From assembly GCF_030272615.1 (NCBI RefSeq), contig NC_081414.1:911717009-911781008 (forward strand): 64,000 nt of DNA, read 5' to 3'. Of the stretch, positions 1 through 10,963 are shown piece by piece. This DNA comes from Cryptomeria japonica. Lineage: Eukaryota; Streptophyta; Pinopsida; Cupressales; Cupressaceae. The stretch's first letter is position 1. Each line of letters opens with the position of its first letter. A model generated the notes under the pieces. The model had not been told where the DNA came from. It did not search any database and saw only the letters and a list, made by a program, of their open reading frames with translations. Both the position numbers and the translations under genes were made by a program.

Positions 1-600
1 GCTATTTGGCATGCATCATGAGTATTCTTGCAAGGCACAAAGTAGGCCATCTTACTAAATTTGTCCACAATGACATAAATGTTGTCAAATCTATACTTTG
101 TCCTTGGTAAACCTACTACAAAGTCCATACTAATGCACTCCCAAGGCCTATTTGGTATGGGAAGAGGTTGGTATAAACCGGCATTTGAAGAAGTATCCTT
201 GGCCTTTTCGCAAACTATGCAAGTCTCCACATAATTTTTCACATCTTGATTCATCCTTGGCCAATAGTAGTACCTCTGAACCAACTCTTGAGTCTTATGG
301 ACTCCAAAAAGACCACTAAGGCTGCCATTATGCTTCTCTTGAAGGAGGTTTTCTCTCATTGAACCTCTAGGCACACAAAGCTGCCCACCTCTAAACAATA
401 GTCCATTTTGCAAAGTGAATTCAGAATACTCACTATGGAAGTGATTTTGATACTCCTTACACACCTTGTAGGCATTTGAGAAGTCTTCATCCTTCGGGTA
501 TAGGTCTCTAAAACTATCAACTCCTATGCTTCTCAATTGGATTTCTTGGACTGTCAAAAGTCTCATGCTTAATGCATCAGCAACCTGGTTTAACTGTGCA
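1..600 (-). pseudogene. gypsy integrase, N-terminal half, with end of RNase H linker (element 1)
   Basis: The minus frame contains an H2C2-type integrase zinc finger at about 180-330 (EKHN ... YYYWPRM ... CIVCEKAK), followed by the start of the rve catalytic core (RPWECISMDFVVGLP, then IYVIVDKFSKMAYFVP). The first catalytic Asp (MDF) is present. The second zinc-finger His appears as Leu (SGLFG where relatives have GHxG). Integrase joins the cDNA to the host chromosome. The rest of the core, including the other catalytic residues, lies beyond position 1. A stop near 610 separates it from RNase H. Confidence 0.85.
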
Positions 601-2029
601 TTCTTCTACTTGATTGTGAATGTGTAGGCTTGCATTTACTCCACCTATTTCATGTGTTTATGACTGAGTTTGTCTTGTGATTTTAGAAAGCTTAATGCTC
701 GGTTGTCCATATAGACTATAAATTCCTTAGGAAGGAGATAGTGTCTCCACTTCCTCAAAGCTGCACTAAATCATATAGTTCCAAGTCATAAGAGGAGTAT
801 TTCCTCTTTGCATCACTTATATTCTCACTATGGAAAGCTACTGGTCTTTCTTCTTGTCTTAGGACAACACCTACTGCAACATTGCTTGCATCACATTCCA
901 CTATGAAAAGTTTCTCAATACTAGGCAATACCAACACCAGTTGAGTAGCTATCTTCTCCTTCAAGGTTTCAAAACCTTTTTTTTCTTGTTCACTCCACTG
1001 AAACTTTTCCTTCATTCCACCTCTAATGGTGTCTAACATTGGTGCACATATAGTAGTGAATTGCCTAATGAATTTCCTATAGTACTGAGCTAGTGCATGG
1101 AAGCTTCTCACTTCTATTGCTGACTTAGGAGTAGGCCAATTTACTATGGCTTCAACCTTGTTGGGATCCATCTTGAGGTTTCCTTGAGACAACACAAACC
1201 CAAGGTAAACCAACTCCTACTTAACAAATTCACACTTGTCCAAATTCATGGTTAGCTTTTCATCATACAATCTTTGTAGCACATCTTGCAAATGATTAAT
1301 ATGATCTGCCCTATCCTTACTAAAAATGAGAATATCATCTAGGTATACCACCACAAATTTACCTATGAAGTCCTTCATCACCTCATTCATGAGTCTCATG
1401 AAGGTTCTTGGAGCATTGAATAAGCCAAATGGCATTACAAGCCATTCATAAGGATCCTATGTAGTCTTAAATGTAGTTTTCCACTCATCACCCTCCTTAA
1501 TCCTAATTTGGTGGTATCCACTTTTAAGGTCAATCTTAGTAAAGTACTTGGCTTCCCCTAAACAATCCATTATGTCTTCTATTCTAGGAATTGGAAACCT
1601 ATATCTGATGGTGATCCTATTTATAGCTCTAGAATCAGTACACAATCTCTAAGTACCACCTTTCTTTGGGTCTAACACGGTAGGGACAGCACAAGGGCTA
1701 ATGCTTTTCCTAATTAGGCCTTGGTCTAAGAGCTCTTGGATTTTCTTGGCAATCTCAACATTTTGTTAGGGAGTCATTTTATAAGCTGCCTTGTTAGGTA
1801 AGGATGCTCTGGGAATGAAGTCTATTTGATGGCTTATGGTTCTTTTAGGAGGTAAGGTGGTTGGCTGCCCATCACTCGCTATGCCTTTGAATTTCATCAA
1901 CAATTCTTGAACCTCTATTGGCAAATCTAGCTGCTCTTTCTTGTCTTCCTCTTTAGGCTTCATTACTAATGCAAATCCTATACCTTCACCTTCCTCAAGT
2001 GTCTTCAAGAACTGTTTCTCACTCACCAA
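601..2029 (-). pseudogene. gypsy reverse transcriptase and RNase H (element 1)
   Basis: RT and RNase H copy element RNA into DNA and remove the template. From high to low coordinates: RT fingers ([21 protein letters not shown], then [13 protein letters not shown]), thumb entry [12 protein letters not shown], the catalytic YLDDILIFS box near 1330, then connection and RNase H ([16 protein letters not shown] near 900). The YxDD box is intact. Stops near 1215, 1456, 1650 and 1765 break the frame, so no functional product is expected. The upstream segment 1766-2029 is the linker between protease and RT. Confidence 0.93.
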
Positions 2030-2077
2030 AAGAACATTAGGACCTGATGTCCTCTTTTCACCTTCCTCAAGGATAGA

Positions 2078-2575
2078 CTAAATCTTGAATGTGACTCCAT
2101 CTTTCTTGAATGAGTATGCATTCTTGGCTCCATCATGAATAGCTTGTCTATCAAATTGCCATGGTCTTCCCAATAGAAGATGGCATGTATCCATGGGTAG
2201 GACATCACATAACACCTTGTCCTTATACCTCCCAATGGTAAAATCCACCCAGGCTTTCTCATTAACTAGGACATGTTGGCCTTTGTTCAACCAAGTGACT
2301 CTATAAGGGTTGTTGTGCAGTATCCTTTGCGTTTTGAGCTTACTCACTACCTCTTCTGACACAATGTTGTATGTTGACCCTGAATCAATGATCACTTTGT
2401 TAAATTTGTCCATAATCTTGCATTTGATCCTAAATAAGGACCTTCTTTGGCTTGGCTCTTCTCTAACAGGTTCTTTGAGCAAAATTCTCCTTATCATCAA
2501 GTTGTCACCTACCTTTGATTCTAAGGCAACCTCTGAAGTCTTGCTGCTTGAAGACTCTTCTTGAAGATAGTTCAC
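2078..2575 (-). pseudogene. gypsy retropepsin-like aspartic protease (element 1)
   Basis: A 165-residue open segment holds a retropepsin-like domain. The active-site motif IIDSGSTYNIVS keeps the DSG core, and the flap and second half include PMDTCHLLLGRPWQF, typical of plant gypsy proteases. The enzyme cuts the Gag-Pol polyprotein. It lies between gag (zinc knuckle near 2600-2660) and RT, as expected. It is the best preserved protease in the window. The protease of element I aligns with it but has lost the glycine of the active site. Confidence 0.88.
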
Positions 2576-2589
2576 TCTCCTTTCACCAC

Positions 2590-3649
2590 CTTGTCATCAT
2601 GATCCCTTCTCTGGACACCTATATGTTGGATGACCAAGTTGGTTGCAATGGTAACACTTCATTGTTGCAAAATATGAGGAACCTTTACCTTGTCCACTAA
2701 ATCTTCCTCTAAAACCATCGTTTGACCCTCTTCCTCTATTAAATCCTCCTTTACTAGTGCCACTCTCTTGTTGCTCAGTGAGTTTAGACTCATCTTGTGC
2801 TCTTTGTTCAGAACTTCTTCCTCCAAAGCCTCCCTATGGCCTCTATTGTTGCTTGAGTCATGTCTTCTTTTTCAGTTTTCCTTCCACCTTAAGGGCAAGT
2901 TGATAGGTTTGATGGACTGTCTTTGGGCTCATTAGACTGATTTCTTCTTGGATGTTCCACCATAGACCATTTAGGTACCTATCAACCTTGAGACTCTCTT
3001 TTTCCACTGTATGAGATCTAAGGATAAGTTTGTGAAACTCCTCCATATAACTACTGACATCAAGGTCTTTTTTTCTTAAGTTTTGTCTTTTCCTATGAAT
3101 TTGCACTTCATAGTCATCAGGGAGATAGACTTCTTTGGTTTTGACTAACATCCATTTCCAAGAAGAGATGGGTTCTTTGCCCATTTTCTTCCTCTCATAT
3201 TGCACAAATTTCCACCATGTGAGAGAAGCTCCTCTCATCCTTGACTTGGCCAATTTGACTCTTTAGGCTTCAATTATGCCTTCACATTCCAAATGGTTCT
3301 CCATACCTTCTATCCATTCTAGGACCACTTTTGCTTCCATCTTACCAGTGAACAATGGCAATCATTCTAGTGATTTACCACTTAATTCCTTCAGGAAAGG
3401 TTCTTGTTCTAGGATAGGGTCAAGTTCAGGTACTTTGTCAATCTATGACACTTCTTTACCCTTCCCTTTTCCTCCTTCAACCTTTACCAGCACTTCATCT
3501 GCCTTGCTTTCAATCTCACCAAGCTAACTCTCCAATTCAACCAACTTCTCCTTCAGGAGTCTATTCTCTTCCTCTTCATCATCCACTTTCTTTCCCAGCT
3601 CTGCATTGGTCACCATTTTGTTGTCTCCTATAGATTCCACTGAGGACAT
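2590..3649 (-). pseudogene. gypsy gag capsid and nucleocapsid (element 1)
   Basis: The likely start is the ATG at 3649-3647, about 25 bases inside the PBS. An acidic N-terminal segment (EEEENRLLKEKLVELES) leads into a retrotrans_gag capsid domain at 3253-2858 (TWWKFVQYE ... SYMEEFHKL ... YLNGLWWNIQEE). A CCHC zinc knuckle follows near 2600-2660 (CYHCNQLGHPTYRC) and is intact. Gag packages element RNA into virus-like particles. Stops occur near 3245, 3360, 3445 and 3525, so the frame is broken. Confidence 0.87.
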
Positions 3650-3674
3650 CTACTCACCTAGCCCAAATCTTATA

Positions 3675-3687
3675 GGCTCTGATACCA
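3675..3687 (-). promoter_or_regulatory. primer-binding site, initiator-Met tRNA type (element 1)
   Basis: On the minus strand this reads TGGTATCAGAGCC, the standard plant LTR-retrotransposon primer-binding site complementary to the 3' end of initiator methionine tRNA. It starts minus-strand cDNA synthesis. It sits three bases inside the LTR end at 3691, which fixes the LTR boundary and orientation. Confidence 0.93.
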
Positions 3688-3690
3688 ATT

Positions 3691-5296
3691 TGATGGGGTT
3701 CACCTAGCTTGCTCACACTTCATCTAGTTGGTGTTGCTCAATTCCACCAACTCTCCAAGCCTGGCTATGCTCTAGGACCTCCAAGTTCTTCTCAATCTCT
3801 TCTAGGGCTTGCTTCTTGTCAATTTCAAGGTGTTTTCTTCAAGTGTTTGACTAGGAACCCTACCAATTTACAATGTTTCTCATGTGCTCATTATGGTTGT
3901 CTTGGCTTCAACTTGTCAATTTGACCTCCTACTGTTGTGAGTTGATGCAGAGGTGTTGAGGTGGCTTCTAACATGTTTTGAATATCTTTTGAATCTAATT
4001 TAGATTTTCTTTCATTTCCTTCCTTACCGATTTCACCATTTTGCCTAGAAAAGGGCTACAAGGAATGAACCCTAATTAGGCCTCCAAAATCCGTTTTTCT
4101 AGGGCTTGGAGGAAAACTATCCAAAAGACCCTACAAAAAGGTTTGATATTCTTCAATGATACACCTATCCCCAAACGATTTAGGTGGTTTTGGTTTCTCA
4201 ACCCACCGTACAATGCCCTAACCCAAAAATGAGGGTTTTGAATGGTTTCTAGGCCTCCTAACTGGCAGTGACTGGTCAAGTTTTTGTTTGGGCATCAAAT
4301 GGTCTTGTCAAGGATTCTCCTTGCATAGGAAACTCTGTATGAACTTCACGGACCCCTCCAAAATGTTAGATTGTGGTCTTGCATCCACTTCTGCACTTTG
4401 CACTCCAAATTCACCATGTCTCCTCTAGCTGGGTTGCTCCTGGACTCGCCTAGAATAAGGTGACAGTCATATCAAACTTCATCTCTAGCACTTGTCCCTG
4501 CATATGTACACTGTAAAATTGGTTTCCTTCCATTTCCCAATAGTTCATGATGGTAGCACAGAGGGAATTCATGGGGCAACCATTTTACTCAAAAATGCTA
4601 TTTACAAGCCAAAACTGGATGTTTGCAAACAAAACCAAGAAAACACTAATAAAACCTAACTACAAAGCTTGAAATAAAAATAACAACTCTGAAACACACC
4701 AAAGAAACTCAATCCATTACTGTATCAATGGATTCAATCCATTTGTATTCACAATATGAGCAAAATAAGCCAAAATGATGTCAAACAGTCCGAAAATGAG
4801 TAGTTTCAGATTTTTGATCTTACAAAATAAAGACTCCAACCTTGGTAACCATGCAAGAGAAGGTTTTTATAGTCTTCCCCATGTGTGGAGGAATTCTAGG
4901 GCATTGGGCTATCCCTAACTCCATCGCTAAGCAATTTAGGACAAAAATTGTCATGACAACTTTTTGCAATTTTGCACTTTTTGCCTTTTCAACCTATGAA
5001 ACCTATTCTAAGTCATTACTCATGACTTTTGAAGCATTTATAAGACTAGTTGAACCCTCCCTAATGCTTATACCAATTTTTGACACTTTTGACCACTAAG
5101 AAGGTCAATTACCTACTCAAACCACTACTTTTGCACAAAATGCAAACCTAAGAAGAACTAACTCAATCTAGGCCTACATTTTACTCATCACAATCACCCT
5201 CTTGGAGTCCTTATTCAATACCTGAATTGGATAATTTCAGTACAAGCCAAAATTGAGAAAAACCTATAAGCCTAAGTCCTAAGTGCTCCTGCACCA
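3691..5296 (-). repeat. 5' LTR of element 1
   Basis: The LTR is bounded by TG...CA: the right edge reads TGGTGCAGGAGC on the minus strand and the left edge ends CCCCATCA next to the PBS. The first bases resemble the LTR start of element I (TGATGCAGGAGC). Length is about 1.6 kb. No partner LTR is in the window, so the right edge rests on the TG terminus and this similarity. Small ORFs inside it have no recognisable domain. Confidence 0.75.
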
Positions 5297-6530
5297 AAGG
5301 GGGCAAAAGAGTCCATGGTAGCGGTAATATCAACAAAGGCTTCATCAACAGTAAGGGTCACCTCATCTCAAGAGGATTCAACTGAAATAGAGTCTGAAGC
5401 ATTAATAGTCAAGTAATCTTTAGTAGCACCCTTCCACCAAGTAGGAGTACCTCTGCGGTGAGAGAGAGAATATTCTGAAGCTAATTGACCCATTGAGAAG
5501 CACCTTTGACAGCGAAAGGGGAGGCCCTCATAATCCATTGGCTGAGTCCAAAGCCTCTCCCTAACCATGAGAACCACATCCCTGGGGAGGGCCAGAGATA
5601 TGTCAACATCAATTAATAGAGGAGAAAAGGTAGAATGACCCATGGAGAATGTGGCATCATCAACCTTCAAGAAGTTACCAATGGAGTTACCGATGGCCTA
5701 GAAACAAGAAGGCGCCCAGAAATGAAGAGGGAGATTGGGGAGGCGGACCCAAACCAGACGAACAGAGAGAGATTCACTAAGGGGGTTGAAGGAAGAAGTC
5801 TAGGGCTTAATAGAGAGGGAGAGATCCCCCCAATTCCACAACTTTCCCAAAACCAAATCATGATCAAGAGTAGAGGTAAAAGAAGCAACAAAAAAGCAGT
5901 TAGATCAAGGGAAAAGCTCAATGCCATGAGCAACTAAAGGCTTCCAAGAATAACTCACCCAACAATGAAGGTCTGAAAAAGAATCACAAAACCTAACAAA
6001 TCGTCATACCAAAGCACTGCGTTAATATAAATCAACATTCTCCACAACCTCCTGGCCACAGACCACAACAGGAGAAGTCTTAGTACAAGGAAGAGGACAA
6101 ACCCCCTTAGAAGGATGGGCAGCAGATCCAACCACACAAGCAAAGCTACAATTTCCAACAAAAGGAGGTCTGCACTTAGCACCCACAAGACAAATAACAC
6201 CAGCCTTGACCTCAACACTAGAGGACGGAGCTTCGCCAATAACAGGAACAGAAGGACGACCCCCCAGACCATTAGCATCACCAACAAGAGTCGTAGTAAG
6301 AGGAGTTGAAGTAGTCATAGCACCAAATAGAAGGGTTTCAACAGAGAAACCATCCATAATATGGGGAGTGGCAGCCACCCAACCCTCAGTAGGTGCATCA
6401 CTCCCATAAAGGAGAATGGCCACGAAACCAAGCATGGGCTTAGTCGCAGGTAGGGAGGGGTCTGCAATGGATAGAATGCAAGGAGCAGGAGAAAGTATTT
6501 CAAAAGTTCTTTTTTGCCAACTATTATACA
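5297..6530 (-). pseudogene. LINE (L1-type) ORF1 relic with DUF4283-like domain and decayed zinc knuckle
   Basis: The minus strand encodes a plant L1 ORF1-like protein in several frames. Around 5690-5760 it reads VWVRLPNLPLHFW, then an in-frame stop, then AIGNSIGNFLKVDDATF, the DUF4283 pattern. ORF 5368-5670 continues with RERLWTQPMDYEGLPFRC. The zinc knuckle reads CQRCFSMGQLASEY, so the His and last Cys of a CCHC are replaced by Gln and Tyr. The N-terminal part (6022-6534) is Ser/Pro/Val-rich without a recognised domain. ORF1 proteins bind LINE RNA. ORF2 should lie further left, displaced by element 1. Confidence 0.8.
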
Positions 6531-7377
6531 CCAATCTACATCTGCATTCTAGTTGACATCAGCATCCCTATTGATATCAGCAATCTGAAGTAGGTCCATG
6601 TCTGCAAATGCAAAACCTTTCCTTCTCCTTCATTAGCCAGGTTCTCATCTCAACCGGTTTGTCAAAGTGACAAACTCATCACAACTTACTCTTCATCTTC
6701 TATCCCAGTAGCTCATCATGCCTTCTCTTGTTGATCTAGTGCATATCTCCAATTTCATATATAGGAGGCTTACTCACCTTTTACTTGGGTCATCCAATAT
6801 AAGCCTTCAACCACTGGTAGGAATAGATAGATTGTTGCACTCAATTTTCCAAACACCTGGTGGGAGTGGATCCTTGTCACCTATTGTCCAATAACTGGTG
6901 GGAACCGGTTGTCATTACATTGTGCTTTATGCTTCCGGTATTGCACAAATATGACTTCCCTGTTTGAGTAGACACAAATTCAACCAAACATATAACCCAT
7001 TTGAGCACACTCTTTGTAAGTCTTCTCTTCATTCTATGACAACATCTTTATCTGGTGGGAGTCCTGTTGTATGACATCAAACTAAATACCAGTTGTTTGC
7101 ACATTCTTTATTGGATCAAACTTGCTTTCTTATTGGTCACATGCTTACCGGTTGGCAACAACATACTGCCAACACATCACTCACCGGTTGACTTTTCCAT
7201 AATGCCAACTAACCAGTTAACACCAAATTATATACTAGGTACCGGTTTCTTTTCGCTAACGCTAACATGTATACCGATGACTCTAACTTGCATACTGATT
7301 GACTCCAATGACCACAAAGTCGATTGACATCAATGACAACAGTATTGGTTGATATCAATGACAACACAATGCCAACA
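6517..7377 (-). repeat. partial 3' LTR of element A
   Basis: It matches 20839-21690 across its length: shared landmarks include CACCAATCTACATCT, CAACCACTGGTAGGAATAG and the terminal GCCAACA. On the minus strand it begins TGTTGGC directly after a purine tract. The remaining ~1.8 kb of the LTR is missing to the left, where LINE ORF1 sequence starts. It contains many AACCGGT-type motifs. Confidence 0.85.
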
Positions 7378-8744
7378 ATCTCCCACTTGGCATTGATATC
7401 AATACATGTAGTATCTGGTATAGTACTGGTTTCCTCTCCCCCTTTGACAACAATGACCAAGGGGACTGATAGAACTTTCTACTGGTTGCCTCCCCCCCTT
7501 TGACCATTATACTTTGCATCCTCTCATCCAGCAACACTTGAGATAGAGGGCTCAGATGCCAACTGATATCAATTGTATATCAATCTGATACCGATTTGAC
7601 ACCTTTTATACCATTGTGAAAGGTGTGTCAATGAATTTGACTTAGCTACTGTCAGACTGCATCTTCTCCCCCTTTGGTATGCAGGAAGATATTCTGACAC
7701 CAATTTGTTGACACTGACACAAATACCAATCTTATATTCTCCCCATGCGCAAGTAAATCACCCTCTTCGTCAAAACTTCCCAATTGACACACGGGTTGAG
7801 AACTTCTTTCCCTTTCTATTCAAAATTGGTTGAGTACTTTTTCTCCCTTGTTGTAGGCAACTCTCCCTGAACCATAGATATCAGGTCTTCTTTGCCTATC
7901 AGCTCCTAAACCGGGGCTCCAATCTACACCTTGAACCGATAGAGCTAAGCATACATGATCTACAGATGGCCTTCCACTTCCATGATATCCATCACATCTT
8001 TGTGACATAATCTTACATGACAACAATGTCAAGACTCATCAACATTATATCAACTCCCAAACCGGTTGGCCCACAATGATACATACACATAAGGTCAACT
8101 ACCGAACCAACACATTTTCACACAATACTTCTCTAATATTTCCTAAGGCATAATTTCCTCAATCCAAGCCACAAGAGTCACTGCACTGATCCTAGAATGC
8201 ATTGACTCACATAATCTTCAATTCTAGTCAATATCCATACCGATAACATACTATACATACCAAATTACTATACTGGATCAATATCTCTACCAAAACACCT
8301 TCCTCTAACCTCTGTCTTCTTGAGTCAAATGCTAATGCTAACATTTTACATTTTAAGCCATTCATTGACACTTCAATCAATGATCCATCTCACATGTGTA
8401 AATGTGTAGCTAAGGTAGTAACTACACACATTGTCATCTCATCTTATTCCTTGTGTTGGTAGCAACCTGTCTTTACATTTGTTCTTTTCAAATTTGGGGG
8501 TGAATAATGTGATCAATATGTAGCTCCCCCTAAGGTCCTACATCTCCTTTAAGCCTTAGGAGACATCACATGTGCATTGAATGCACAGTGCCTGCCCATG
8601 GTCATATCCTCTTGCTTCTTTCTCCATACTCTCTTGATTTCTCTCCTTTTCTCACTTGCAATCTTTGGAGTAGTATTAATTTTCTTTTACTGAATAGTTC
8701 TTGCTCTACAAAATTTTGCAGTATGATCAAAAGTATTGCTATAG
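7378..8744 (-). other. 3' untranslated region of element A with several polypurine tracts
   Basis: There is no credible ORF. On the minus strand the segment carries several tracts of the form CAAAGGGGGAG (for example around 7435-7445 and 7493-7505), ending with the PPT next to the LTR at 7377. Repeated tracts before the 3' LTR are a recognised Sirevirus feature. The DNA between about 7600 and 8740 shows nothing I can name beyond T/C-rich runs. Confidence 0.6.
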
Positions 8745-9000
8745 TAACTATTAGAGTTAACATGTATTAGCTAATAATTATTTAATTAATTATTAGTCTA
8801 TTATACTCTATGCTTAAGCTAAACTTAGGCATTTAATAATATTGTAGGTATTTAATAATTATTTTAATTATTAAATACTCTTTATCCATTTAGGGTTTCT
8901 TTAGGGTTCTACATCTTTAGGGTTTCTATTCTCCTGTCATAAGGATTGTATTGTAACTTTTCTTTTTCATTCCCTCTCTGAATGATAATCTTTTTGTTCA
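8745..9000 (+). repeat. LTR-like fragment related to the TRIM LTRs at 48636-49259
   Basis: The AT-rich block TATTAGCTAATAATTATTT and CTCTATGCTTAAGCTAAACTTA matches, in opposite orientation, the LTRs at 48636-48798 and 49098-49259. The following T-rich part has the same AGGGTTT and TAAGGATT landmarks, with an extra ~60 bp AT-rich insertion. It is probably a solo or partial LTR inserted in the tail of element A. Edges are approximate. Confidence 0.6.
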
Positions 9001-9195
9001 GTGTCTTTTTTGTATTCCATCTGATAGGTATTTTGCTTGCAGATGCTCTTGGGATCTCAAAAGTTGTACTTTCTCAACTTCTTCTGTAACATACTGTGTT
9101 CATACCAACTTTATGATCAAGGGATCTTCTATTAATCTGTCTTATTCCTCTTCTCTTGATCTTGCCATTGTAGCCAACTACTGGAACCAATAGAT

Positions 9196-10954
9196 TTATT
9201 GATCTTGCAGGAAGACTTCTCCTTTTGTTCCATGCAGGTCTTTGATTCTCATATGCTCTATAACTAATACCATATTGAGCATGATTGTTATACCGGCTGC
9301 CATATGTCTAAAAATTCTTCTTTCTACATTCATGATTTCTATGGCCAAATCCATTACCGGGAGAGGACATATGCATCTTTCTACATTCTGAAATCTTATG
9401 CCCATATGCATTACATCTATGACAAACTAAATTGCTATTCCTGGGAAAAATACCTTGTCTCTTCCTAGACCTCTTTTTACATTCATCTGCCCTATGACCA
9501 TAATCTTTGCATGAAAAACAGTAATTGAAGAAAGAGGGCTTATAACTTACAAATTTATTTTCCCAAACATGAGGTGATCTTGCTGATTTTGCTTCTCCAT
9601 TTCTACTTCTCTGGGGATTATTCTTGAGCTTTCCGGTTTCCACAGTCCTTTCATCTAATTCCTTCCTTCTCCACACTAGTTTTGTCTTGTGAGCAGCAAC
9701 ATCTCTTTGTCTTCCACCAACAGGAGGTCTACTAGGTTGTTTTCTTATGTCCTTATTTCTGATGAAGCCATCTTCTATCAGATTTCCTTTCTCTTTTGGA
9801 TCAGCATTACTCATTTTTTCAGCAGCAATCTTCATCTTCATATTTTCACCGGTTGTAGTTAGGTCTATCTTCCTTCTTGGAGAATTTCTAATAGTGAAGG
9901 TTTGTCCTTTGTTATTTCTACTTGAGGAGACAAACTGATTTTCTTTGTTGGAGAGAGCCCAGCTTGTGGAGCACTTGCAGGTATCAAATCGTAATCCTCT
10001 GATATCCTTGGAGTGTTTTTGTTTATTCAACATTTTATCCAAGGCTTCAGTGCTACCATCATACTGGATCCTCTACTTGAGCTCATCCTGGCACTTCTCA
10101 AGGTCTTTTATGAGATTCTCCATTTCAAATTTTTGCTTCTAACACCCTTTATCTTTTGTCTCCACATCTAGCTCCAACTCCACACATCTTCTCTTCTTGG
10201 CATCAAAGACTTATTTTAATTCATCAGTCATTCCTTTGGCTTCTTCTAGTTGAATTGTCAATATACTGATATTTTTGTTTGACTCTTCAAGACATGTTTT
10301 CAACTTACTGCATTCTTCATGAACAGATTTTTTGTAATTCTTAAATCCATCCCTAACATTTTTTAACTCTTCAAGAGCACTTACCAACTCGCCTTCAAGA
10401 TCAACTTCAACCTCAGCTTCATTTTCATCTTCTTCATCACTCTCAAAAGCATCTTGCCAGTAGGATTGATCTTTATTATCACTTTCTAATGTGTGCATCT
10501 CACTTTCTGTCTCTTGAGCCATGAATAGATGAGTTTCCTCTTCATCATTGTTGCAATAGTTGACAGATCTACAAATATCATATGTATCTTCATGTGTTCC
10601 ACTTCTCTCCTTCCTCTCACAAACTGGTTCAGCAGTGCTAGGTTCATTTCCATAGAGCTTCTTCAATCTATCCCACAAGCTCTTTGCAGACTTGCACTTA
10701 TCCACCTTTAAAGAAAAACCATCAGAAAGCCGACTGAGTATAGCTTTCATTACTTCAGCATTACACTTGTACCTTTTTTCTACTTCAAGATCGATAGGAG
10801 GACTGACAGGACTATAGAAACCATTAACAACTGACATCCAAACATCATAGCCTAATGAGGACAGGTAGACTTCCATTCTACAACTCCAAATGGAATAGTT
10901 TGACCCATCAAACACCTGAGTAGGGATTGACTCAAATTTAACCATTGTGTTCAC
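9196..10954 (-). pseudogene. copia gag of element A: capsid-like domain, acidic coiled coil, zinc knuckles
   Basis: The start ATG is at 10954. The N-terminus is a copia capsid (DUF4219/UBN2-like): VFDGSNYSIWSCRMEVYL, then SAKSLWDRLKKLYG. An acidic segment (ESDEEDENEAEVEVDLEGEL) and a coiled-coil stretch follow. After a stop near 10140 the frame at 10042-9308 is basic and carries knuckles CFSCKDYGHRADEC, CHRCNAYGHKISEC and part of a third (FGHRNHEC). It packages element RNA. No pol follows. The ATG is only ten bases from the inserted LTR of element C at 10964, which cuts it off from its own promoter. Confidence 0.85.
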
Positions 10955-10963
10955 ACACTAGAA

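Larger units (their letters stand above)
1..5296 (-). mobile_element. Ty3/gypsy chromovirus-like LTR retrotransposon (element 1), cut by the window start
   Basis: Read on the minus strand the order is 5' LTR, PBS, gag, protease, RT, RNase H, integrase, which is the Ty3/gypsy order. The integrase runs off the left edge, so the 3' LTR and any chromodomain lie outside. Protease and gag resemble those of element I at 21899-26526 (same LLGRPWQF protease core), whose chromodomain is visible, so a chromovirus assignment is inferred for both. Several in-frame stops make it defective. Its right LTR edge abuts a LINE ORF1 relic, suggesting it inserted into that LINE. Confidence 0.9.

Noticed and set aside
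3675-3687. tRNA-like matches at GGCTCTGATACCA and related sites
   Set aside because: Only the 11-13 bases complementary to the tRNA 3' end are present; these are primer-binding sites, not tRNA genes.
5635-6409. Plus-strand ORFs opposite the LINE ORF1 relic
   Set aside because: The minus strand gives recognisable DUF4283-type and zinc-knuckle motifs; the plus frames are low-complexity Arg/Ser-rich shadows.
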